Shown here piece by piece: positions 28,001-43,000 of a DNA stretch of 64,000 nucleotides. The stretch's first letter is position 1, and every line of letters starts with the position of its first letter. This stretch comes from Owenia fusiformis (taxonomy: Eukaryota; Annelida; Polychaeta; Sabellida; Oweniidae), in the NCBI GenBank assembly GCA_903813345.2, contig CAIIXF020000009.1, forward strand, positions 28,246,740 to 28,310,739. The letters are read 5' to 3'. Position numbers and translations under genes: made by a program. The notes beneath the pieces are model-generated. The model saw only the letters and a list, made by a program, of their open reading frames with translations. It was not told the origin of the DNA and ran no database searches.

Positions 28001-31000
28001 TATTGCCTGGATGGACAGACGGACAGACGTACCTACGTATGGACGGACAGACGGATGGATGGAGGTGTTCCCTATATCCCTCCGAACTTTGTTCGATGGG
28101 ATAATAATACAGTTGTTTGAGACTTTTTAGTAGGTTGCGCAAGAATATCCTTTCTTGCCTGGAAATGCCAGGGAATTTCATTTTAAAAAAGGTGTATAAA
28201 CCCTGTTATTATGAAGGCAAACCCCACTTTTAAACACAAAACTTCGTATATGAGTTTTATATGAGGCTGGTTACCTCTACCCCCTCCCCCCACTGTACCC
28301 CCCCCCTCCCTTGCTTGATGTAATACCTACAACACTTATATGTATCTACCAGAATTGCTTGATATAGATTATGGTAATAGAAGTACATTATAATTGTATC
28401 TCAAGTCAACTTAAAATTTGTATTTATAGGGAATGGTAATCATCTACTATTATAAGGGCGACGCCCACTTTTGATCACATATGTAATTGTATGGTCTTTG
28501 ACACTTACCAGTCATGTGAATAACAATATCCATGATATTTAAACAAATGTCTGAACTGCCCTGATAATTTTTAGAGTGCTAACATGTTCTGATATCTGTT
28601 GATTTGAAGAATAATGCACATTCTATATGATGTACAGGTACAGGTACAGGTTTTACCAAACTTATGGACTTTTTCGACAAAGATCATGGTTTCCACGACA
28701 ACCATTAATGACAGATCATTGAAACTTTGCATACTAATTAAGAATGATATTAACAACTTCCAGTAAAATTATTGTGATGATTAAGGATCAACTGAAAAAG
28801 TTATTCAAGGATAATAAAGTACCCCCTGTCATTTTCTATATTAGGGTCAAAAACCCCACTTTGGCGACTTTCGCCCCGGATACGGCGCGTCAGACAAAAA
28901 ATTTCTGAAGTTTCACATAAAAATACATAAGAAACAAGTAATTTCAATTTGTTCACTGGTAAAAACATTTTTGTGTCCTAGCTTACTACCTATAACTGAT
29001 GTGTTACATATCTTTATTCCAATGGCTACTTTGTATCAATGACGTCACACATCTGTGTGCGAGTAGAATTTGATCGAAATCAGACATGAAGTAGTGATTT
29101 TGTCATAGTAATTAAACACAGGTATTAAGCCACGATGATACCATGAGCACATGCTTTGAGGATCCGCGTTGTTTGAACCTACCGCCGAGCTCACTTATAC
29201 ATAAAGCCTATACACAGTCATGATATAGCCGAGCAAGCTCATTGCATCATCGGGTCTGCTTTACCCCGTGTTAAAGAAATCTTATATCAAAACAGGGAAC
29301 AGAAACAGGGGCTATATGGGGTAATCAGGCAATAACGGTGGACATAACCCGCTAACTGTCCCGTTGGCTTCCATACAAATGCTTCCATACAAATGCTAGA
29401 CATGATAAATCTGACTTGTTGAGTTAAACTGTTATTTAGCAAATGTAAAGGTGTTTGAAACAACCAATTGTTATCGTAGCAACTCAAGTTCCTGACGTCA
29501 GAAGTAAGATGTCTAAATCCACATATGATGATTGTTCATGAAAATATATTTGAGAGGTTTCGCACAGCCGCCCAGCTTTTATTTAATTCAAGGGGGACAG
29601 ATTTACAATAAATATGATATGTCACTGAATCAGGACCCAGAAAAAATACCCAAGATAATTATTTACTTTATATATTCATTTATTTGGAAACTGTGGCACT
29701 CGGACACTATTCCAGGTGCATCCCATACTAAATCATATCAAGAGTAATCGCACGCTATAGCGCTGATGTCAGTTAAGAATCAAAAGGCAATTCTAAAATA
29801 AACATGTTAATTTACCTCATAGCATTAAAACATTCTATAATTCTAGACAAAAATCAATTTATCCTTACTCTTGTACTGAGGGGCTAACCAGAAACATGAT
29901 AGCTTGTTTTGATTCCTTCATACAAGATAAATTGATAGATATAAAATTTCATACTAATCATAGGCTAAAACTTGATTTGCATTTGTAACAAGTAACATTA
30001 TCCCAAACTTCTGTATGCTATCACCTTCTAAGTCATTTCCAAATTACAATGGAAGATGAGAATTGGAGAAAATTATGAATAGCGATAGCCAGAAAATGTT
30101 TTTGGAAAAATTTTGGTCAAAATTATCATTTTTGGCAAGAATCAATTTCATTGTGAAAATTGACAAGTTTTCTGCAAATACTTTGGCTAACTAATACAAG
30201 CAATTTGAAGCCTGTTGATTAAAGCTGCATAATAGGACATAAAGCCTGGAATTATATTTACAATATACAATGTCAGCTAGAGATGGTACACTATACAGCT
30301 AAATGTAGTTGATTTCCCCAGACAAATCCTTATGAATAGCAGTTATTCAAGTCAGAGATTGCTTACATCATATATTGCAAACATCATATATTGCAATTAG
30401 AAAACCTAAATATTGTCATGGTGGATGGGCCAAGGGCACAAAATAATTTTTGAAAATCCCGTACAGCTTTTAGTTTAAAATGTCTGTATTTGAAAATGTG
30501 GTCACCTGCATCATCTATTGGACTTATATTTGCTTTGAAACTGTATCTAACCAACACTTTTTTTCATTTCATTACACTGATACCCGTGCACCATATATAT
30601 AGGGTGTCTCAAAAAAATGTACCCAAAAGTATATCAACACCATAGACAAACCAATCAATATTTTCAGACATTTTTTGCATGGTCTTGTAGATAAAAGATG
30701 AAAGTTTTTTCCCCTATACACAGTTTTTAATTCAGTTTTGCCCTTTTGATACTTTAACCTGTTACCTTTTACACCACATATTCAATGTAACCTCATATTT
30801 CGATGACAGTCTGCATCCTTACTACTACATTGTTCATCACATTTGATATATCTGGTGGAATGTTTTGATTTCTGTTCGGATGCTGGTCTTCAGTTGTTCT
30901 AGGTCTCTTAGCTTGGGTTTAGCATAAAAATGGTTCTTCAAATAGCCTCAGAGAAAAAAGTATTGGCCATCAAATATGGTGAATAGGGAGGCCCTCGCGA

Positions 31001-34000
31001 TGTCTTATAGCCCCCTTATACAGAGAGGTCAGAGGTTCAAGAAACTGCATTGCTTGGGATTCTAATGTAGCTTTTGTTTGTGTATCAATTTGAGACCACT
31101 GTGTTTTCATTTGGATATGATTTGGTCTCCAGGCTAGCCTGCCTAACTCTGGAGGGTAACTCCTGAATCATTTGACAATAATTTACCTGATTATCTGTGT
31201 TTGTTCTGCCATCGTCATCCTCAAACATCTTTCTCTTTGGCTATTTGAAGGAGTGTTTTAATGCTCATTCCAAGCAAAAAGACCTAGAACAGCTTAAGGG
31301 CAACATCCAAAGAGAAATCCAAAACATTCCACCAGAATTATTATCAAATGTGAAGAACAATGTAGCAGTAAGGATACAGGCTGTCATCGAAATATGAGGT
31401 TACATCGATTATGTGGTGTAAAAGGTAAAGGGTTAAAGCATCAAAAAGACAAGACTGAAAGAAAAATGGTGTATTGGGGAGAAAACTTTCATGTTTTGGC
31501 TACATGACCATGCAAAAAATGTCTGAAAATATTGATTGGTTTATCTGTGCTCTTGATATACTTTTGGGTACATTATATATATATATTCAAAGATGAAAGA
31601 TGATGAAGTCATGATGATAGCTATTCTTCGTGACTCACCCATATTGATCATGTAGATCGTATTTACTCTACAAATGTTTGGTCCAAAGACAGGTAAATTC
31701 AAGAGGCTTCGGAAATGTCTGTTCAAGGAATCCAACTAACTTCTCCATTAGATCTTCTTACTACCTGGCTACCAGTCATCTTGATCCATCAAAGTATTAC
31801 ATAATAGTCAAAGAATACACTGTTTTAATACTATGGCTACAAGGAATAAAACTAGATGTTCTTATCAATGAAGCCTGCCAATTAAAAAGCAATCAATGCA
31901 AAAGTATGCTCTCTATCGACATAGAATCCAAAAATACAACAAAGACAGTGGCATAGCCTGGAGGAAAAAGCAACGAGGTGAAAAATATTTCAAAACTGTT
32001 AAAAAAACAATGAGGCAAGAGCCTCATGTGCCTCATCCTGGCTTCACTTCAATATTTCATTTAGATTAAAAAATGGTGGTAAATTATGATAGCAAGACAA
32101 GAACACGATGATTGATAACCTTTAATGTGATGAGATTATTCACAATTGAATCAAAATTTGATGACTTCAGATAAGAAATGGATAAAAATCATTTAAACTC
32201 AACATTGATAGAGGAATATTTCTCAAAGGATGCTAAAAAAGCCTCAACTCCATCCAGGTCGCACTTAAGATAGACTGCTAAACAGTAATACACATGATTG
32301 GGCGAGTGAACCATAACGTAAATTCCCATAACAGCTTTTCTTAATTCTATACCTCCCCTCCGGACCTCATCAATTTGAATGGAAATCCTGGGGATTTGTT
32401 TTGCTTATAAGGACTCTTTATGTTCAATTACTGAGAAAGTATGGATCAATTCTGTCACATTAAAAAATTCAATAAAACACAAACAAGTTGGTCATGACAA
32501 CTGAGAAGTTTGGAAATAATCAACATGAAATACAATAATAATGATGATGTGTGTATATGGAGATATCTGTCTCATGGTAATTTCATCGTTAGACTTATGT
32601 CCTTTAGTTGGATCATCAGTAACGGATCTGTGGCAATCCAGATCAAACATTTTCACAACTTTGCAGCTAAAGTCACAAAATAGATTCATTTCATAAATTG
32701 CGTACATGTAGTAAGGGACCATTCACTCATTGTACTCATACATCAATGATAATTAATAGGGAAGCGAACAAATAATCAAGCCGTTAATGTGAGGGATGCA
32801 TGTATACCACGCTTTAACACATACTATTTCCGTATCATTGAAAGCTATAATGTAATGTAAGCATATGTAATTTTAGTCATATAAGCTGTTCTCATGAAAT
32901 AAAAAACAAAAGGGCAGAGGTTAAAAAATGAGACTGAGCTAGAAGTCGATAATCAATATTAAACTATTTTATGCCATATATGAATGTATGATTTTTTAAG
33001 GTAAAGTTACATCCCAGGAGTTACATTATTTGCCTCTCTGTGATTATATGATGCTTGGACAGATCTACCTTTAATTGACTGATAATGCTATGATTATGAG
33101 ATATAATGATCATATTGCAAAACATATAAATATAAATACTGTACAAGTATAAACATGTGACATCTTTTCATATAACACTGTACTTAACATTCATATCATA
33201 TGGATCAAGATATTATATTTATATATATATATATATTATCAACAGATATATTTCTAACACCATTGTTATACCTTTCTGCCTGTTAATTACTACATTAAGG
33301 GAGGAGAAGTAATATGATTTATTTGGCTAAAGGCTGTCTATTGAACTTCAATATATGGGGTTACCTTATCCTGGGGCTACTGCGACAATGAGGTTATTTA
33401 TTTATTGTTCAATTTAATTATCATTATTTAATTCACATTTCCAGAGGTCAGCCATCTTGGATTAAGATCTTTCCTGGCAAGGATTTTGATTTCTTCAAAT
33501 TTTCAAAATAGAACTGGTTGAATTAAAACCAAAACAACGGCAACGCCAAAGCGTAGCGAATCCCATCGAACATTTTTCAAAACTGGCACCTTCTACCAAA
33601 AGTGTCATTAGACAGTGTGCCATGCTTATAATATTCACATACCAAATATGAACAAAATCGCTCCACTACTTTTCGAGTTATAGTAAAAAACGTTAAAATG
33701 GCGGCCATTTTGAAAAATGGCCGCCTTCTACCAAAAGTGTCATTAGACAGTGTGCCATGCTGATACGTATTCACGTACCAAATATGAACAAAATCACTCC
33801 ACTACTTTTCAATTATAGTAAAATAAGTTAAAATGGCAGCCATTTTCCAAAATGTCAGCCATTTTTCAAAATGGCCGCCTTCTACCAAAAGTGTCATTAG
33901 ACAGTGTGCCATGCTTACAGTATTCACATACCGAATATGAACAAAATTGCTCCACTACTTTTCGAGTTATAGTAAAATACGTTAAAATGGCGGCCATTTT

Positions 34001-37000
34001 GAAAAATGACCGCCCTCTACCAAAAGTGTCATTAGACAGTGTGCCATGCTTATACGTATTCACATACCAAATATGAACAAAATCGCTCTACTACTTTTCG
34101 AGTTTTAGTAAAATAAGTTAAAATGGCGGCCATTTTTCAAAATGTCCGCCATTTTTCAAAATGGCCGCCTTCTACCAAAAGTGTCATTAGACAGTGTGCC
34201 ATGCCTATAGTATTCACATACCAAATATGAACAAAATCGCTCCACTACTTTTCGAGTTACAGCAAAAATCGTAAAATAACGAGTAAAGGCCGCCATTTTT
34301 CAAGATGGCTGCCATGTGCTTTTTTAATATCTACATTTCTAGCTTTATTAATGTCCTATATAATGTTTTTACATCTAAAACATATTGCTATTACAGTTTT
34401 ACATATTGCACCTAAATTACTGTAAAATCGGCACTAAAATGGCCGCCATTTTTAAATGAGTGGCCATTTTGAAAATCGGCTTTCGAGCAGAACTTCTACC
34501 CCCATAGGGTATATGTGTACAAAATATGAATAAAATCGGGCCAACGGTATTTGAGTTATTGCCCGGACGGATGGACGGACGTACGTACAGACGTACGGAC
34601 GGACGGACGGACGGACGGACGGACGTAGGCGTTCCCTATATCCCTCTGAACTTCGTTCGATGGGATAATAAATATAAGTCAAGGTCGAAAAAGCACCATG
34701 GTCTAAATCATAGTGCCCGGACCAAACAAAAAAAAAATGTCGAAGTTGACAGACAGTCATTGATTATCTTAAATAAGCTATAAAACATTTATCAGTTCAG
34801 AAGCTACTCAATGTACATGGGTTTAACAGTAGAATAATTCTATTATTCCAGCTGAATAAAGAGGAAGATTACACTACAACACAGGATATTGAGAGGATAC
34901 AAGCATATATAAAGACAACCTGCTCGATTAATACAACCTCAACGAAGCACAAGACAACATAGATCCATTCTATCACATCCCAGAGTCTGTCAATGGATTA
35001 ATACAAAGAGAGGCTTTGGCCTTGGTATCTAACAATAATAAGTCATTTCTATATGGAGAGAAAACAGCGGGATATCCAGTAGATTATACTCTACATTGGG
35101 AGACTAGCATAAACTAGTATAAAGCACTAGTGTTCATCAATTCTGATCATCACATCGATTGATTAAATCTATAGCAATCAACAGTACACAAAGGAAGAAG
35201 GCAGGTGTTAAAATGTTATATACAGCACCAAGGGGGACACAACTCTTAGCAGGTACCAATACTGAAAATGTACCAAGACCCAGAGCAAGTTCAGCTCTTA
35301 ATGTGAACGATGCAATGCGACCGCGGGCAAACACAAGTGAATCAAGGATGAGTCAATCGATGAGTGAGCAGTACCCGCCTGCCCGACCAACTACTCGCCC
35401 TAAGGTGACGATCAGGCCAAATATCCATCCCCTGGATGTTGTGTCCCAGGGAGGATCAGTCACTCCACCCCCATGTTATGAGCAGGCTGCACAAGTGGGA
35501 TGTAAGCTGTCATATATTGACTTTAACCCACAGTTCCATCAAGACGTAGATGGAATATACTTTGACATAGAAATAGATAGATTCAGGTAAGCATAACTCA
35601 TATATTAAGCTAAGCACATTTTGCAAGTTAAGGTAAAGCTAAAGCACATAGCACAATTAAATATTTAAGTTAACACACAATTCACAAATGCAGCTCAAAA
35701 CACCACTCTTGCCTGAATATATAGTAGTCTATAGAGCACTGGTGGATCCAGGGGGGCTCATGCCCCCTCCTCTCCCTTAGGTTGCACCCAGAAAAAGATT
35801 TAAGGGCCAAAAAATTTTGAAAGGCCTCAAAAAATGGGTCTTTTTGGGCATAATTTGGCCTTTTTGGGCCTTCTTTATAAAAAGGCCTTAAATTTCAATA
35901 TTTTTCACACTAACAGGGAATTTTTTTTCCTAACTTGAAATTTGCCCCCTCCCCTTCTTAGCTTCTGGATCCGGCATATGTTGTTATGCTGCAAGATGTA
36001 GTAAATCCTGTCTAATCAGTATAATAATAGTACTGGCCAAAGGTGTATGAATTTGGACTGTATTTGACTTTTTTCAGTGACCTGACCAAATATGCTAATA
36101 GATGGCTTAAGGAGCACCCGCAAGCTGCAGTGGTATCATGTGAAACTGTAGAAACGATGTACCATGGCAGAGTTGAGATCATCACAAGTGATGACTCAAC
36201 CTTCTTTAGAGGAAGAATGGACATGCAAGATAAATATGCGAGGATTCTGAGGTACACTGAAACAAATCATTAAATAATTACAAGTTAAGGCAATGATGAG
36301 GACACGATTTAAGAGTTCAATACATGACTTCAGATTTAATTTTGTATATTGTTATTACTGAATAATCCCATGTGAACACCTCTCTAATCTGAAACACCTC
36401 TCTAATCTGAAAACCACTCTTATGTGAACACATCTCTCTTATTTGAACATCTCTCATATATGAATACCTCTCTTATATGATCACATATCTAATGCAAACA
36501 CCAATTTAATATGAACACATTTCTAATGCGAACACCTCACTAATATGAACACCTCTCTAACGTAAACACCTCTCTAATAAGAACACCTCTCTAATGCGAA
36601 CACCTCTCTCATCTGAAAACCTTTAGTGTACAACTTTCTAATGTTTTATAGCAGAACTAACCACACTAAATTAACACATACATCTATTACCATCCAGTGT
36701 ATTACATGTATAATTTCTATAACATGATGCTAATGCATAATTCACACTCATTACTAGATTTTACAGTATTAGCATAGTGATAATCGAAGATATATTTCAT
36801 CGATGATGCATGTATAAAATAATTTATTCTTCATCCCATAATGTCATGTAAATGTTGGTTTTATCAGTTAATAAATTAAAAAACAATTTCTTTTTTGTAT
36901 GAAAAGTTGAAGTAGAAAAATAATCATATTTGTGACACCATAGATTTTGGTTCTTGCTATAAACATATAGTGCCTCTCCAAAATTCTCCTTTAAGAGATG

Positions 37001-40000
37001 TCTTAAAGATTTTTGAATGGTACATATTTGGGCAATAATAGGGTATTTCATGATTTTCCTCTTGGCATTATGTTTTTAGAGGAAGATGGTTGGGGGTTGA
37101 AATCATTATATTGCCATAGTTATACTATAACAAGTTGAATAAGAGAATCTCGTTTTAAACTAAAATGACTAATTATAATAAGAAAGCTGTTTTTTAAAAC
37201 ACTTCTGTTGAAAGAACACCTCTTTATATAAAACACCTCTCTAAATGGAACAGTCTTCGAAGGAGCAACTCGATGAACACTATCTGTGAGAAACACATGT
37301 CTGCAGGATTCAAATATAGAGCTGATTTCATGTATACAGGCTTTACGACTTCTCAAATACAGTAAAAGCTGTCAAGGTGCAACACCTTTGGTACCTGTAA
37401 AAAAGTGTTCCAGTTCGGAGGCGTTCCACTTATAAAGGGTCATTTAACATTAAGTCAGTAAACTATTTGACCAACTACATGTAGTTTTTGCGTCTATTTA
37501 TCTTGGCGTCTATTTATTTGGCATTATTGGGAACTTAAGGGTCATTTAACATTAAGTCAGTTGGTCTTGGGACTCTGAAAAGTATTCCAATAACAGAGAT
37601 GTTACACTTATAGAGGTGTTCCACTTTACAGGATTCAATGTAAACATTATTGACTGTGTTTCAAGGCTATGGTTCCGACTGAGAGGCAGATTAGACCCAC
37701 CTGGGCCAGACCAAATAGCCCATGTTAACCTGGTTCCAGAAAAACAACAACATCTCATAAGTCAGGACCTGCCACTGAAAGAATGTTACGAGTCTTTCCA
37801 CCAAGTGTTAAGGCGCTTTAATGAGAAGCAGAAAATCAGCCCAATAGGTAAAGTTCAACAACCAATAACACTTTACTATAATAAGTCGTAAACTCCTCTA
37901 TAAACACATTATGATAAGAATTTATTGAGCCTGGGGTCCATTTTTGGTACAATTATAACTTACAACTCTCAGAAAACAATTGTATACTGTAAGAGAAACA
38001 TGATTTGCGACAAAATTGTAGATTACAATTGTTCCAAAATGAATGTGTGCTGTAGGCAGTATGGATACTATCACTGATTGAACGTGTCGTTTGACATCTA
38101 GAAGATCCTGGTCGATGAAACTGACTCAGTTCACTGCACATTATTGAGTTAAGTTGTTCCCTAGCCATTACTTTGCTCATTCTTGTGAAAAATCACGAAC
38201 TCCTGATTTAGTGGCATATTTATGCAATCTGAAGTGCTAGAGCTCTGATATAAGAACCATCCTATTAATAATAAACCCCCATAGGATATAATCTCTGCCA
38301 AATATATTAGTATCCTGGCCTATTGAGGCAGTTTACACCTAGGATATCATTCATCATGATAAACATTTCATCATTCATGTACTCTACCCGGAAAGGCACC
38401 CAGATGTGATCATAAATTTTGGTATTTCCTCAAATTCAAGATGCTAGTTGTAGCCCTTAAATCTGACATCTAAGATATCTGGATAAAACTATACTGTCAA
38501 TGGCAGCGTATTAACATGCAAAATGTCACCATGCTGAATGGTAAACATCAACTGCCGATTGCAAAACACAATTCACAAAATAGTTGAAGACTATAACACT
38601 ATATCAAGTGTCTATTTAACATTCAGATAAATTCTATACTTCTTACAAGTTCCAAATGATAAAGTGGTTTCCATATGTCCCCCCCCCCCCCCACCTGTCT
38701 ACTTCTCTTATGGGCATGTTTGAGAGGATGCCTTAAATGCCTTTGAAAGAGAGAGAGCAAATGTTTTACTGTTTTCGCGATGCCTCACAATACAAATCTA
38801 TACAGCAGAATCTTTCTAACCATTATTCAACAAAAAATTGGAAAAATTGGAATTCTTACTGAAGGCATATATCTCAATTTCTGATTTGGTGTTATTGTAT
38901 AGAACTGTAAATTGAGAGATTTTGAAGTATAGCGAAGAACTATTATTTAATTTAGACTTGAAAAGAATACTGCAGTCATGGCAACCTGGGTAACCGTAGA
39001 ATATAATACACATTAATACACAGGGGTGGATCTGGGAAGCAACCATTCTGATACTCATAGCATCTCTCTCTCTGTTGCATCCAGAAGGATAGAGATGGAG
39101 AGGGCGTGGCTTACCAAGATGGGAATCAACATGGGGGGCCAAATTACAGGTCTGGGAAAAAAATATTGGGCCCCTAAAACCAAAAAGTGGGCCCAAATTT
39201 TGAAAATTTGAGGTTCATTTTCTTCAAAATTTGGCCTAAAATTAAAAAATAAGGCCTTAAAAGACCCAGTAATGACCAAAAAGGCCCACCTTTTGAGCCT
39301 TTAGGCCTTTTTTGGTCCCTGCCCCCCCCCCCAGATCCGCCAGTGATACACAGGGAATCTGTCGTTGCTATAGCCAATACAATTTATCACAAAGAGAAAA
39401 TAATAGGATAAAGCAAGCAAGCATACCTAAGACAGAAAGGAGGAATTGGCCTTAAAGAAATCAGACACTCAAGCGAAATTGCAAATGAGACATCACGAAA
39501 GACAAACTCCCTAGTGACATTTCAATGACGGATAATAACGAAGATTTGTGACTTTGTGAATCGGAAATTTATACTAGCTAAGCTGACACGGCTAATTAAT
39601 CTCAATATCTTTCCAGTACCATTTTCTTATGTAAATACAGAGGTTTAATACTTCAGCGAGGATTCTCAATCGTTTCTGTTGAAAATCACTAGCTGGTATC
39701 GAAATATTTGTCCGCTGTGACGGAGCATGCTATTTTTCGTAAAAACACTAAGAATACTTCACGATTTATTTTTTAACTCATATGTTTCGTTATACCATAC
39801 AAAATTACTTACTCCATGCAATGGATATATCATTTGCGGGTAACTTTCACTTCTGTTTGAAGTCCAATTACGCTGGGAAGAAAAGCTATTGAAAATGGCG
39901 CCGGAGTATCATACTTCAAAATGTACCATTTCTTGTTTAACTTTCTAATGGCACGATATAGTGACACGATAATATTTACACATGGTTTCAGCATAACTAT

Positions 40001-43000
40001 GAATGTATAAATGAGATTTTGATGTATTTGGTCTTTTTAATTCTTTTATAAAAAATAATGTTTAATTCTTTTGTCCGCTGTGACGAAGCAGTTGCAAATG
40101 TGAACTGTGAAAATGCTCCGTCACAGCGGACAAAAAATATTAATATTATTTTTTATTAAAAAAATTAAAAAGACCCAATGCATTAATATCTCATTAATAC
40201 ATTCAGAGTTATGCTTAAAACATATGTTAATATTATCGTGTCACTATATCATGCCATTAAAAAGTTAAAAAAGAAATGGTACATTTTAGAGTTTGATACT
40301 CTGGCGCCGTTTTCAATAGATTTTACTCCTTGCGTTATTGGACTTCAAACAGAAGTGAAGGTTACACGCAAATGATATATCCATTGCATAGAGTAAGTAA
40401 TTATCTTTGATATAACGAAACATATGAGTTAAAAAATAAATCGTGAAGCATTCTTAGTGTTTTTATGAAAAATAGCATGCTCCGTCACAGCGGACAAATC
40501 TTTCGATACCAGCCTGTGAAAATAAACATGAAGAAAATGATTTTCTTGTACTCCATGTACTAGTGTTATTAAAGTTTGAATTTGAGTTTCATCTACTTAA
40601 CTAGCCTCTATATAATCTCAGGGTCTATTAGCTCTTAAAAAATTCCAGAATGGCGAGAATGTTTCTATTTTCACCATTCAAAACTTAATGAACTTGGAAA
40701 AACTAGCTGCCTATAAGACAATAGTGTGGATGCTACTATGATCTCTTCTGGCAGTCAAGTTTTCAACCTATGTCACAAACTCGGCCTGATTACAATGTAT
40801 TGCAATTAATTTGGTTCTGAAATGCAAGAGAACTGATTAGGGAAGAGCGAGATCGTAATACCACATACAGATAATGTTCAAACATTTTAATATGACATAG
40901 AATATTGATAAATTGAGTAAACACAGAAAAATCTATTCTTTCAGATTTGAATAGAAAATCCAGTCGAGTGTAACCAAATCAGTTCCGTTTAACTAAATAC
41001 GATGCAAATGAAAATCACTGTTCAGTTCTATTCTGACACTCATCACATCTTTCCATTCTCAAACAAGCAGTATATGCCTTTTAAAAAGAAACTGAGGGAG
41101 GATGGTATTATACAGGATATCAGTTGACTGTACAAAAAACCAAGTTTGTAGACATAAAATCAGACAAAATTTGACCTCTAAATACATCAGAAAACTGACA
41201 GGAAATTGACAATGGGGGAGGGGCATTTTTGAGATTCCATGGGGGATGCTTCTGTCTCATCCAATGTCAGCAAGTCTAAGTTTAGGGTCTGCAAAATATA
41301 AGAATCCTGGAACCTCCAAAAGAAATCCTAAGGAACAAATACTGAACTCTCTGTAACATTCCACGGAGAGTAGTTTATTGGAAAAAGAAGTATCAAGCAA
41401 GAAGGATAAATCAGTGAAAAGTGCATTAGTATTGTGTTGGTGAAGTAGATAAGGGCAGTCTTGAGGCAAGACCATACTATTGGCTGCATGGGATAAAATC
41501 AGCACTCGGGATTCATGGAGATTTGAGTTTTAAGATCTTTGTGCTACTTAGGGAGCATTCAAGGAATTTCAATCTCACTTTCAACTCATCAATTTGCTCA
41601 AGTGATTTGCGATTTTTCAAAGGAGTAAAATACGTCATGGAGTTCAGTGGTTTGATTTAGGTATAATTATCTCATTTGAGAACAAATGTTAGCTCTGAAG
41701 CACTCCAGTTGAAGCATTCACTCATCCTCCTTCCTATGCTTTCAAATTGTTCCTGGCCTCTCAGCCAATAGCCAATCACAGGATGGCATTTACAACAAAT
41801 TGTGCATATATTTCAAGAGCATGCGGACTGTAAATACCCAGAGCACATTTTTTATTAAGATCATGTCCGTAAAATCACATAAAATGACCCAAGGTTCAGT
41901 CTTCTAATGCCTGTTAATCAAGATTTCTCATCCATTGATTGCAACTTTATATTTTTCAGGCAAAATCATCAATATTCAATCTTTGCCAGTCAAATATTCC
42001 AACTCTAAAATGAACCCTGTTGATCCTGATAAGTCAACATGGACGAGGGTTGCAGACAGATCTCTCTATTTCATGACAGTACAAAGAGTTTACTATCTCG
42101 TCAACAAACCATGTGATCGCTTGATAGGTAAGGAGAAACGAGGTGGCTGAGGTAAATTTTTCAGATTTTTAAAAAAGATTTTTATTATTTTTACAAAAGT
42201 TTTTGATTTATTGATTCAGCTTATTACTTTAAGGTAGAAGTTGACTGTTCATTGCGCAGCCAGTTCGTGCATCTTTAATGCCAAAAACGATAACTTTTTC
42301 CTTTGTATTTTCCCAAATGTTGCCTCTTGCCATTGCTGTTGCTGGTCTGATATAATAAAGATATCATATGCCATTTTAAGTAAAATTATTTATGCACATG
42401 TACCTCAAAACGAAGCAAATTTCATTTTGTTTTGCCCGCCCCTTCTCCATATCTAAAGAATAGCTAATGATGTTGATTTGTCTTTGAGTTGAATGTTAAA
42501 AAATCAACACTCTTGGATAATGAAACCATCATTCCTACCCAAGGACATTAACTCCAACTCCCCCAAGGAAATTAACTCCCCCAAGGAAATTAACTCCCCC
42601 AAGGAAATTAACTCCCCTAAGGAAATTAACTCCCCCAAGGAAACTAACTCCCCCAAGGAAATTAACTCCCCCAAGGAAATTAACTTTGTTATTTAACAAC
42701 TGTTGATAATCAGACACCATCCCTAAGCAGATAGATATTTAGTGATAAAGTTGACATTTATCATCTCACCATATGCAAAAACAATTCATAATCCACATCA
42801 GAGTTAAAAGTGTTGTTACTTCAATATCAATTTACTAATGATCTATAAAATGCATCTGATTAATTTGAAAAATTTGATGCTCCCTAGCCCATTGAAAAGA
42901 AAAATGAAAGGAACACTGGCTGTACTTGTAGCATTTCTCTGTCTCTCTCTCATGCATCACAGAAACACAGAGTTGAAGAAGACTTGGCTTGCCCTAATGG

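Larger units (their letters stand above)
24526..28993. mobile_element. 4.5-kb transposon with about 750-bp inverted repeats
   Basis: The left arm (24526 to about 25240) and right arm (about 28225-28993) are highly similar in inverted orientation. They share ATAGGTAGTAAGCTAGGACA at the very ends, CGCCCCGGATACGGCGCGTC, ATGGTTTCCACGACAACCAT and GGGCGACGCCCACTTTTGAT. A partial extra copy of the inner arm is at 25370-25590 and, inverted, at 26410-26530. The interior has a broken minus-strand coding region (25622-26409). A pearl-like element (27274-28107) has inserted into the right half. I found no clear target duplication. Confidence 0.75.

Noticed and set aside
33577-34076. Frames with NTYQHGTLSNDTFGR-type repeats
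   Set aside because: They lie in the core tandem repeats of a pearl-type element and occur on both strands.
34452-34783. Frames with DGRTDGRT or RPSVRPSV repeats, also 27864-28181
   Set aside because: They translate the GGAC microsatellite of pearl-type elements in different frames and strands.
42493-42720. Frames encoding NSPKEI or LGGVNF repeats
   Set aside because: They are by-products of the 18-bp minisatellite, open on both strands, without splice or conservation support.
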